Assembly (NCBI GenBank): GCA_016928395.1
Contig: JAFGKV010000222.1
Coordinates: 1 to 12,786 of the forward strand
Source: Candidatus Fermentibacterota bacterium
GTDB lineage: Bacteria; JAFGKV01
Direction of reading: 5' to 3'
DNA length: 12,786 nt
The position numbers were made by a program, and so were the translations under genes. Positions 1 through 5,973 of the stretch are shown here, one piece after another. The notes below the pieces were generated by a model. That model saw only the letters and a list, made by a program, of their open reading frames with translations, searched no databases and was not told where the DNA came from. Every line of letters starts with the position of its first letter. Within the stretch, counting starts at the first letter, position 1.

Positions 1-1095
1 ATCGGTATCGACGATGCCCTTCGACGGGCGCTCACCGATTCGGTAGTGGCCTACCTGGGGGCCATGGAGGGCGTCCGGGATATCGACCGCAATGACAAGG
101 CGGGCAAGGAGCAGATCGCCCTGGATATCGACTACACGACCCTGTCGCGACTGGGCCTCACGGTGGCCGATGTGGCCCGCACCCTCAGAATCGCCTATGA
201 CGGGGAGGTGGTGACTACGGTTCGGTACGGCGAAGAGGATGTCGACTTCCGGGTCACACTCAGGCGTCAGGAAACCTCCAGCCTCGAGGAACTGGGCCGA
301 CTCATGGTGCCCAACAATCAGGGAAGGTTGATCTCGCTGGCTTCGGTGGCGCGGTTCAGGGTGCAACCCGGCCCGGCGACCTACTATCACTTCGACCGAG
401 AGCGGACCACCACGGTGACCGCGGATCTCGACGAGCGAATCGCGTCCCCCGTGGAGGTCACCGGCGCAGTGGTGCGGCATTTCGACCTGGGAAGCGGCTG
501 GCCGGGGATGCGGTTCGCCATCGGCGGTGAGGCCGAGGAAACCGCCGCGTCATTCCGGAGCCTCTACATTGCCTTCGGCATCGCCGTAGTGGCGATCTAC
601 CTGGTGCTGGTGCTCCTGTTCAATTCCATGACGCAGCCTTTCATCGTGATGGTCGCCATACCTTTCGGCATCATCGGCGTGATCATCGCCTTCGCCGTGC
701 ACGGAGAACCGCTGGGATTCTTGGCGCTGATGGGGCTTGTCGGTCTGAGCGGGGTCGCCGTGAATGACTCCCTGGTGATGGTCAGCCACATCAATGACCT
801 TCGGGCGCAGAAACCTGAGGCACCGCTGCTGCCGCTCATCGCTCAGGGTGCCGCCGACCGGCTGCGGGCCATCATCATGACCACCGCCACCACCGTGGTC
901 GGTCTGATCCCTTTGGTGTACGGGATCGGAGGGTCGGATCCGTTCATAGCTCCCATGGCCCTGGCACTCGGGTATGGCTTGCTGTTCGCAACACCGCTCA
1001 CGGTGGCGTTCGTTCCGTGCATTTACGCTGCTCGAGCCGACATCATGACCATCGGCAACCGGCTCTTCCGCAGGGGCCACACGCCCGTCATGTGA
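1..1095 (+). CDS. RND-family efflux permease, C-terminal part (5' truncated by window edge)
   Basis: This is the inner-membrane pump of a proton-driven RND tripartite efflux system. The reading frame is open from base 1, so the true start lies upstream; 364 codons remain. The first half is the periplasmic porter/docking region. From about base 556 a long hydrophobic run follows with the layout of TM8-TM12. The hallmark GVAVNDSLV (bases 751-777) is the TM10 segment that in many HAE-1/MdtB-like pumps reads G(V/I)VVN(D/N). The TM11 motif TTATTVVGLIPL and the final segment ending near VPCIYAARAD are also typical of RND C-termini. The TolC-family gene 49 bp downstream on the same strand points to one operon, with the adaptor (membrane-fusion) gene expected upstream. 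The substrate cannot be told from this fragment. RND family membership is secure; the drug-versus-metal subclass is not, though no CusA-type Met cluster is visible here. Confidence 0.95.
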   Translation: MGIDDALRRALTDSVVAYLGAMEGVRDIDRNDKAGKEQIALDIDYTTLSRLGLTVADVARTLRIAYDGEVVTTVRYGEEDVDFRVTLRRQETSSLEELGRLMVPNNQGRLISLASVARFRVQPGPATYYHFDRERTTTVTADLDERIASPVEVTGAVVRHFDLGSGWPGMRFAIGGEAEETAASFRSLYIAFGIAVVAIYLVLVLLFNSMTQPFIVMVAIPFGIIGVIIAFAVHGEPLGFLALMGLVGLSGVAVNDSLVMVSHINDLRAQKPEAPLLPLIAQGAADRLRAIIMTTATTVVGLIPLVYGIGGSDPFIAPMALALGYGLLFATPLTVAFVPCIYAARADIMTIGNRLFRRGHTPVM

Positions 1096-1144
1096 TCCCG
1101 CGGAAACCCTCAACCCTGCGACGCAGAGCTGAATGGAGACTGCC

Positions 1145-2575
1145 ATGCGAATGCGCTACTTCCTGCTCCTTATCGTGGTCACACCCTGTGCAAGCCTCGC
1201 GCAGGGTGTGACACTGGCCGACCTCCTGCAGACCGTGCGGGAGGGGCATCCCCTGTTCGGCCGTGAGTCACGGGCGGTGGAGATCGAGGCGACCTCCCGT
1301 GAACGGGCATTGGCCGCCCAAGACTGGAACCTGATCTCCCGTGCCTTCTACGCATACCAAGAGCCCCCGGGAGAGGATCTCTTCTCCCCGTCGTCGGTGC
1401 ACGGCAGCGGGATCAACGTCAACCTGGATAAGGTCTTCTACAACACCGGCGGCCGCCTGTCCGTCAAGGTGAGCCACTCCTACATCGATCAGGATCTGCC
1501 GTTCCTCGATTTCGGCGCCGACCCCTTCCGGGCCGGCCTGCCCTACTACTACCAGACCGAGGCCTACCTCACCTACTCCCAGCCCCTCTGGCAGAACCGG
1601 GGTGGAACCCTCGACCGGCTGGAGTACGAGCTGGCGGATTTCTCCGTAGAGCTGGCCCGGCTGCGTGCCGCGGAAAACCAGGAGGGGTTTCTCTTGGAGG
1701 TGGGGCTGCGTTACCTGGACTGGGCGGCATACCTCGAGCAGTCCGCCATCGTCAAGGCCCGCCATGACCTGGCTCAGGAGCAGCTCAGCCAGGTGCGCCG
1801 GCGAAGAGAGCTGAATCTTGTGGATGAGGTCGACGTGCTCCGCGCGGTGAATGCGGTGCATTCGGGGGAGGAAGCCCTTGTGCGCATCGAGGCCCGCTAC
1901 CGTGCGATGCAGGCTGAACTGGCCGAAATCGCGCAATGGCAGGACCTGTACGACCGTGCACCTGCCCATGACCTGTATGGGCTGTCGAACGTGCCGGAGT
2001 CGGACGACGCGGTTGCACAACTACGACAACGATCCCGGCTCCTGAGATCCTTCGCGGTCGCCGGGCGGCAGCTGAAGCGACGGCTGGCCGCGGCTACGGG
2101 CCTTTACGACCCCGACCTATCCCTGGATGTGGGCTACGGCCTCCGGCAACAGGATGAGGGTTTCGCCGATGCGTTGGGCGTATCCGAACCCGATGCCTTC
2201 GTGGCCCTGAGTCTCAGCTTGCCGCTGGGGCGACGGCAGGCAAAGTCAGACATCGAGAGTCTGCAGCTTGGGATCCTCCAGGTAGAAGACCTGGCACGGG
2301 AGGCAGGTATTCAACTGGAATCAACGCTTCGGTCGCTGCGAATCGAGGTCGAGCGGATCGAGGAGGTGCTGCGCCTCGATGAACGGCAGATTGAATCCGC
2401 ACGGCAGCGGGCCCAGGAGGAGCTGCGGCTCTACAACCAGGGTCGCAGTCAGTTGGCCTTCGTGATCAGCGCCCGGGATGACGTGGCGCGGGCCCAGCTC
2501 AACCGTTCGCAGAACGCGTTGGTCTACCAGAAGCTGCTGCTGCGATACCGCGAGCTCATGGACGAGCTGATTTAG
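1145..2575 (+). CDS. TolC-family outer-membrane efflux channel
   Basis: Predicted 476-residue outer-membrane channel that forms the exit duct for the RND pump encoded just upstream. I chose the ATG at 1145 because GGAG (1135-1138) lies 6 nt before it and the product then begins with a clean signal peptide (MRMRYFLLLIVVTPCASLA, probable cut before Q). The in-frame ATG at 1133 has no such site. The mature protein has the TolC/OEP pattern: two long Ala/Arg/Glu/Leu-rich helical hairpins separated by aromatic barrel segments. The internal VDEVDVLRAVNAVHSGEEAL matches the 'DVLRA..' helix of the family, and the C-terminal helix (ARDDVARAQLNRSQNALVYQ) is typical. Length is normal for TolC homologues (about 420-500). 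The 49-bp gap after the permease stop suggests co-transcription. Confidence 0.92.
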   Translation: MRMRYFLLLIVVTPCASLAQGVTLADLLQTVREGHPLFGRESRAVEIEATSRERALAAQDWNLISRAFYAYQEPPGEDLFSPSSVHGSGINVNLDKVFYNTGGRLSVKVSHSYIDQDLPFLDFGADPFRAGLPYYYQTEAYLTYSQPLWQNRGGTLDRLEYELADFSVELARLRAAENQEGFLLEVGLRYLDWAAYLEQSAIVKARHDLAQEQLSQVRRRRELNLVDEVDVLRAVNAVHSGEEALVRIEARYRAMQAELAEIAQWQDLYDRAPAHDLYGLSNVPESDDAVAQLRQRSRLLRSFAVAGRQLKRRLAAATGLYDPDLSLDVGYGLRQQDEGFADALGVSEPDAFVALSLSLPLGRRQAKSDIESLQLGILQVEDLAREAGIQLESTLRSLRIEVERIEEVLRLDERQIESARQRAQEELRLYNQGRSQLAFVISARDDVARAQLNRSQNALVYQKLLLRYRELMDELI

Positions 2576-2592
2576 GGGATAGCCGAGGGAGA

Positions 2593-2614
2593 GCAGACCC
2601 ACGATCAGGTCTGC
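2593..2614. terminator. Terminator-like hairpin between convergent genes
   Basis: GCAGACC and GGTCTGC form a perfect 7-bp stem with an 8-nt loop, 18 bp after the TolC-family stop codon, in the 114-bp gap between the convergent efflux and CPBP genes. No U-tract follows on either strand, so intrinsic termination is only a possibility. Confidence 0.35.
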
Positions 2615-2689
2615 GCGGTGTTCGCGCCGGGCCTGCTGCTCCACTATCAGGCTCGGGGGAACAGATGCTGAACGATCCGGTCAGCCTCG

Positions 2690-3592
2690 TCACGACCGGA
2701 CATAGAGCAGCGCATAGGAGAAGAAGATCACCGCATCCGGGAGGAAATGGATACACCAGGGCCAGAGAAAACCCCTCGTCTCCAACATGGCCTTGCCCAA
2801 CAGCCACGCCAAGAAGCCGACCATTAAGAAACCGAGCAGGCCCGGCGGCGAGCCGTGCAGCCAGTGCGCCAGACCAAAGTAGACCACGGTCAGGAGTAGC
2901 GTGTGGGTCTTCCCGATGATCTCATGCAAGGTGGAGAGCAAAGAGCAGCGGAAATAGGCCTCCTCGGTGAAGGCGTTGACCGCTGCCAGGAGCAGAGCGA
3001 CCGGCAGGAGGGGCAAGGCCCTTAAGAAGACCTCACTCGAGGGAGCGATGCCGAGGATGGTGGGGATGGCAACAGCCAGCGCGGCCACCGCGGCAAAGAT
3101 CCAACCGAAGGTTCTCCAGGATTCACCCGCTCGAATCCCCAGCCAGCGAACCGGTTCGATCGGGGCATTCACCTGACCCTTGACCAAGAAGAAGGCCCTG
3201 CGGTCACGCTTCATCAACCATAAGACGGTGAGCACGACCAGCGCCACGATGATATCCAGGACAAAGACAGCCGCGTAGCCGGTGAAGAACGACACTCCGA
3301 CGTAGTTGAACCGGCTCTGGAACCAGTCGGTGGTGCGAATCAGGCCAGTCAGGCTGAGGGAGAGCAGGAGCACCAGAAAGACCGCGGCATACTGCCAGAG
3401 CGGGCGGATGGCCCTCCAGGTCAGGCATAGCACCAGAAAGGATGCCAGGAAGCCGGCTTTCGCCCATAACACCCAGGACGGAATAGCGCCGCCCAGCATC
3501 GTGATGAGAATGTCGGGCAAGTCGGAGACAACCAGCATGACCACCCAGGCGGCCGGGATCAGAGCCGTCCTCAGTTCGCGTCCCGCGTTCAT
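2690..3592 (-). CDS. CPBP-family intramembrane metalloprotease (CAAX protease/Abi type)
   Basis: A 300-residue polytopic membrane protein with the three CPBP (PF02517) motifs in order near the C-terminus: EEAYFR (residues 210-215, the EExxxR motif), FGLAH (239-243, FxxxH) and HFLPD (282-286, HxxxD/N). These Glu and His residues are the likely metal-binding and catalytic site. At least seven hydrophobic segments are visible. The family includes eukaryotic CAAX prenyl proteases and bacterial proteins linked to bacteriocin immunity or maturation and to membrane-protein processing. I chose the ATG at 3592 because GGTGAGG precedes it and the ATG overlaps the stop of a small ORF upstream. A start 33 bp further upstream (MQRLILRRGEE) has no ribosome-binding site. 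The gene is convergent with the efflux operon and divergent from the outer-membrane barrel gene. The substrate is unknown; the upstream small ORF is one candidate (inference). Confidence 0.88.
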   Translation of the reverse strand: MNAGRELRTALIPAAWVVMLVVSDLPDILITMLGGAIPSWVLWAKAGFLASFLVLCLTWRAIRPLWQYAAVFLVLLLSLSLTGLIRTTDWFQSRFNYVGVSFFTGYAAVFVLDIIVALVVLTVLWLMKRDRRAFFLVKGQVNAPIEPVRWLGIRAGESWRTFGWIFAAVAALAVAIPTILGIAPSSEVFLRALPLLPVALLLAAVNAFTEEAYFRCSLLSTLHEIIGKTHTLLLTVVYFGLAHWLHGSPPGLLGFLMVGFLAWLLGKAMLETRGFLWPWCIHFLPDAVIFFSYALLYVRS

Positions 3593-3720
3593 TTCCTCAC
3601 CTCGTCGCAGAATGAGACGTTGCATATGGGATGTTTGTGCACAGGCGCGAATGTATGGCTTCTTGGGTTCGCGTACCAGGTTCGCTCCCTGATCCAGGTA
3701 CGGCACTTGCATTTGCCCAT
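3589..3720 (-). CDS. Small Cys-containing basic protein, translationally coupled to the CPBP protease (candidate gene)
   Basis: A 43-residue ORF starting with MGKCKCRTWIRERTWY and ending CNVSFCDEVRK. Three things favour it being real. GGTGGAG (minus strand, 3732-3726) lies 5 nt from the ATG. Its TGA overlaps the protease ATG as ATGA, a common translational-coupling arrangement. The composition is distinctive: Cys 4, 6, 33 and 38, two Trp, and a strong positive charge. Third codon positions are about two-thirds G/C, which is neither clearly coding nor clearly random. I do not recognise a family. The CxC and CxxxxC pairs could bind metal or form disulfides. There is no signal peptide or membrane segment. 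It may be a short substrate or partner of the adjacent protease, or only a leader ORF. Against it, its start lies only 38 bp from the divergent barrel gene's start, leaving little promoter room. Confidence 0.45.
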   Translation of the reverse strand: MGKCKCRTWIRERTWYANPRSHTFAPVHKHPICNVSFCDEVRK

Positions 3721-3758
3721 GATGTCTCCACCTTTGACAGCATACCCGGGAGGTGAGT
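3721..3758. promoter_or_regulatory. Compressed divergent control region with back-to-back ribosome-binding sites
   Basis: The 38 bp between the minus-strand small ORF start (3720) and the plus-strand barrel gene start (3759) hold both Shine-Dalgarno sites: CTCCACC (read as GGTGGAG on the minus strand) at 3726-3732 and GGGAGG at 3748-3753. There is no room for two promoters here, so each must lie inside the opposing transcription unit. I could not identify convincing -35/-10 pairs on either strand. Confidence 0.4.
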
Positions 3759-4856
3759 GTGCACCGGACAATACTTGTACTCTCCATCGTGATCGCGGGT
3801 TGGGCCGGGCAAGCCTTCACGACATCTGCTCATATCCACAGCGCTGACGGCGATACCATCGCCCATCGGACCGGATGGAGCGCATCCTTCTTCCCCGTGT
3901 TATTCTACGGGCCTGACTTGGGATTAGGGGGCGGAGGAGGCACAGTAATCTCTCACGTGGACAGCGGCAATCCTCGACCACCCACCATCTCCACAGTCGC
4001 ATTCTACACCACCAAGAACAAGGCGTTGGCCGTGGTCTCGCCCTCCTTCACTGCTCGCCGCGGGGCCTATGAGATCGAGGCGGCGCTCAAGTACTCCTCA
4101 TTCCCCAGCTCGTTCTATGGCATCGGGGTGAATGTCGAGGATGATGACGAAGAGGCCTATACGCTAGAGGAAGTCGGCCTGGAAATCGAGCTATACCGGC
4201 GCGTCTGTTGCGAGCTGCGGGCGGGGCTGCAGTACGAAATCGCTCACGATGGCATGCGTGAGTTCGACGAAGGAGGCGTCATAGCATCCCGGGCCCTGAT
4301 AGGCGCGCGGGGGGGGCGACGGGCGGGCTTGGGGCCCGCCGCGGCATGGGATTCCCGTGACAATCGGTTCTTCCCCACGCGGGGAGGATGGTACCAGGTT
4401 CGCGGCCGGTGGTATCGAGACGAGCTGGGAAGTGAGTTCAATTTCCACGATGTCCGGGTGGATCTGCGGCAGTATCTACCCTTGCGCACGAATCATGTCC
4501 TCGCCGCGCAGGTGTTGGGCGTGCAACAGGCGGGCGAGGTGCCGTTCAGCGAACTGGCCTCCATCGGGACATACCTTCGGGGCATCGATCCGGAACGCAT
4601 CCGGGACAGGTCGCTGGCACTCCTGCAGGGTGAGTATCGCCTCCCCCTGCGCGGCAGGGTCTCGGGGGTGGTATTTGGCGGCGGGGGACTGGTGGGACGG
4701 TCGCTGAAAGGGCTGGAGACTTCCTCCCCCCTGTGGGCGGCAGGCTTTGGTCTGCGCGTCGCATTCGATCCCGTCCGCCGAATCAACTTCCGCTTTGATG
4801 TCGGGTTCAGCAGGTACGGGGCACAGCCCTACTTCCAGTTTCAAGAAGCGTTCTGA
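3759..4856 (+). CDS. BamA/TamA-like (Omp85-type) outer-membrane beta-barrel protein without POTRA domains
   Basis: A 365-residue exported beta-barrel protein. The GTG at 3759 is chosen because GGGAGG (3748-3753) precedes it by 5 nt and it gives a signal peptide (MHRTILVLSIVIAGWAGQAF...TSA). A GTG 6 bp earlier overlaps that site. The whole mature protein resembles the bacterial surface antigen barrel (PF01103). It has glycine- and aromatic-rich alternating strands, a segment with WDSRDNRFFPTRGGWYQVRG typical of Omp85 barrels, the LRG motif (in TYLRGIDPERIRDRS, which in BamA lies in the barrel-lumen loop), and a C-terminal strand ending in Phe (PYFQFQEAF), the usual barrel-assembly signal. No POTRA repeats fit between the signal peptide and the barrel. 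The closest known class is therefore the stand-alone 'BamA/TamA family outer membrane protein', whose substrate or function is generally unknown. It may transport or store lipid or protein, or act with the divergent CPBP protease (inference). Confidence 0.85.
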   Translation: MHRTILVLSIVIAGWAGQAFTTSAHIHSADGDTIAHRTGWSASFFPVLFYGPDLGLGGGGGTVISHVDSGNPRPPTISTVAFYTTKNKALAVVSPSFTARRGAYEIEAALKYSSFPSSFYGIGVNVEDDDEEAYTLEEVGLEIELYRRVCCELRAGLQYEIAHDGMREFDEGGVIASRALIGARGGRRAGLGPAAAWDSRDNRFFPTRGGWYQVRGRWYRDELGSEFNFHDVRVDLRQYLPLRTNHVLAAQVLGVQQAGEVPFSELASIGTYLRGIDPERIRDRSLALLQGEYRLPLRGRVSGVVFGGGGLVGRSLKGLETSSPLWAAGFGLRVAFDPVRRINFRFDVGFSRYGAQPYFQFQEAF

Positions 4857-5155
4857 CTGGCCACCCGGCTGCCATTAGAGAACGTCGTAGAAGTGTCAAG
4901 GTGCTGCGCCGTCGCCGGCGTCAGCCCCTCCCGTCTAACGGACTTCTCCCCGGGCCTCCTCGCACACAGTCTCCGGGGTGCCCGGAGGGGGACAATCCCC
5001 GCTGATTCGACGAAGTACTGGGCCACGTCCTCGACGTGTGCACTGAGGAGGCTATCCGCATCGTATGAATCGATTGCGGCTTTGAGCCTCTTCTCAGCAT
5101 TCTCGAGAATCGCGCGTAGGTCATGGTCTGAGAAGAGCAGGACCGGCCTTGTCAT
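4841..5155 (-). pseudogene. Probable remnant of a decayed gene (intact-looking N-terminus only)
   Basis: A 104-codon minus-strand frame begins with MTRPVLLFSDHDLRAILEN and continues through a plausible amphipathic helical segment (AAIDSYDADSLLSAHVEDVA...) to about IVPLR (near base 4983). After that the composition turns into Arg/Pro/Ser-rich noise and the frame overlaps the end of the barrel gene by 16 bp. The first ~55 residues look like the start of a genuine protein, possibly an uncharacterised family whose members go on much further. Neither of the two alternative frames downstream restores a convincing sequence. There is no good Shine-Dalgarno before the ATG. I infer a truncated gene with its 3' part deleted. 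Alternatively it is a chance ORF. Confidence 0.4.
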
Positions 5156-5235
5156 CGGACGCGTCGCCTGACCCGCCGGGAGCGCTGGATACTGGTAGTG
5201 CGGTAGAGAACTGGCGATCGATCGGGCACGATGGA

Positions 5236-5259
5236 CACTATTCCAATATTGGAATAGTG
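5236..5259. repeat. 24-bp perfect palindrome
   Basis: CACTATTCCAAT is followed directly by its exact reverse complement ATTGGAATAGTG, with no spacer. It is AT-rich within GC-rich surroundings. It lies 81 bp upstream of the decayed minus-strand gene start at 5155, where an operator could sit. The core TTCCAATATTGGAA is also the sort of unit seen in dispersed intergenic repeats, so either reading is possible. Confidence 0.8.
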
Positions 5260-5429
5260 CGGCAAGATCGAACGTGTGGCCACATGAGCACACACCATGG
5301 GTGGAGTTCCCTTCGGGGTAGACGTGCGCCGGTTCACGCCAGCCCGTTTTGGTCAGCAGCTCCAAATGAAGAGACTGAGGACTCCGCCATCGTCAATGGC
5401 AGGAGGAGGTTACAGGGAACAGGGCATAG

Positions 5430-5493
5430 GTTCCGGGTTTCAGTGAGGCCTCTGGATGCGACTGCACCCAGGGTTTCGAGGTGGAGAGTACGG
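5430..5493 (+). repeat. Degenerate copy (A) of the dispersed GGCCTCTG...GAGAGTACGGC repeat
   Basis: This segment has TTTCAGTGAGGCCTCTGGA near its start and GAGAGTACGGC at its end. The same landmarks occur in the same order at 9399-9460 (TTCAGTGCGGCCTCTGAGGA ... GAGAGTACGGC), and partly at 5650-5700. The middle is diverged. Confidence 0.55.
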
Positions 5494-5495
5494 CC

Positions 5496-5575
5496 GGCAG
5501 TTGGCTGTCGGCTGTCAGCTATCGGCCCTCAGCTCACTCCTATCTCCTCTCTCCTCTCTCCTCTCTCCTCTCTCA
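5496..5575 (+). repeat. Compound heptanucleotide tandem array
   Basis: Two period-7 blocks adjoin. From 5496 to 5530 the units are GGCAGTT, GGCTGTC, GGCTGTC, AGCTATC and GGCCCTC. After a 3-base phase break, from 5534 to 5575, the units are TCACTCC, TATCTCC, TCTCTCC three times, and TCTCTCA. The pair TCACTCC-TATCTCC recurs at 8288-8301. Confidence 0.8.
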
Positions 5576-5649
5576 GGGTCGGCATCGGTATCGCTCTCGA
5601 GAGGCGTACCTTTCAGTACGAGTGCGTGGATGTACTATCAAACGAGTCG

Positions 5650-5872
5650 GGCCTCTGAGGGCGCGGGGCGCACTCAGGTTTCTCAAGGATGAGAGTATGC
5701 AGCGCAGCGGGCGGGCAGGCGTTCCCGCACCGCTGGATGCGCGACAGAGTCCCGGGCAAAGCTCCGCGAGGAACCGTTGCCTCGTAGGGGCGATCGTCCC
5801 TGGTCGCCCGCCGCCGGCTCGGGGCCGTGTCAATATCGTTGTCGTAATAGTAGTCGTAATCGAGGAGCTGGG
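5650..5872 (+). repeat. Composite intergenic repeat, copy B
   Basis: The 31 bases at 5650-5680 (GGCCTCTGAGG...CACTCAGGTT) match 9408-9438 with a single mismatch. After a diverged middle, a second shared block begins CTGGTCGCCCGCC (5800) and runs through GTCGTAAT units to GAGCTGGG near 5872, matching 9566-9645 in order. The middle contains GTAGGGGCGA...TCGCCC (5784-5809), a hairpin with a GTAG start like REP elements. Confidence 0.75.
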
Positions 5873-5954
5873 GCAGGGAAGGGCGAGTCGGCAATCCGCA
5901 GCCGGCAGTCCGGCCTGCTGCGCAGGAAGCACAAAACCAGAAACGGGAAGCCCT

Positions 5955-5971
5955 GTCCTACTCTATAGGAC
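5955..5971 (-). terminator. Small hairpin just after the lipoprotein-like gene
   Basis: GTCCTA and TAGGAC form a perfect 6-bp stem with a 5-nt loop, 2 nt past the stop codon of the minus-strand gene. No immediate U-run follows; a T-rich GTTTCTGGTTTTG comes some 10 nt later. A weak terminator or a 3'-end stabiliser is possible. Confidence 0.35.
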
Positions 5972-5973
5972 GC

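Larger units (their letters stand above)
5156..5973. other. Gene-free repeat mosaic between the barrel gene and the lipoprotein gene
   Basis: No ORF here looks coding on either strand; the longer ones run through repeats. The stretch holds a 24-bp palindrome (5236-5259), a degenerate repeat copy (5430-5493), a compound period-7 array (5496-5575), and a ~220-bp composite repeat (5650-5872) with a second copy near 9408. It ends in a small hairpin after the lipoprotein gene. The segment 5260-5429 contains nothing I can name. Confidence 0.7.

Noticed and set aside
1133-1144. Upstream in-frame ATG (METAMRM) as start of the TolC-family gene
   Set aside because: The GGAG site overlaps this region and is correctly spaced only for the ATG at 1145, which also gives a normal signal peptide.
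550-1146. 198-codon minus-strand ORF opposite the RND permease
   Set aside because: His/Asp/Gln-rich shadow of membrane-protein codons, with no recognisable motif.
3734-3739. TTGACA, a consensus -35 box before the barrel gene
   Set aside because: A matching -10 would fall on or after the start codon at 3759, and none is visible there.
5534-5575. Possible CRISPR-like array
   Set aside because: Units are 7 bp and directly adjacent, with no spacers, and no cas gene is present.
5149-5692. Plus-strand ORFs of 78-169 codons in the intergenic repeats
   Set aside because: They run through tandem repeats (SLLSPLSSLL strings), have no ribosome-binding sites, and overlap one another in several frames.
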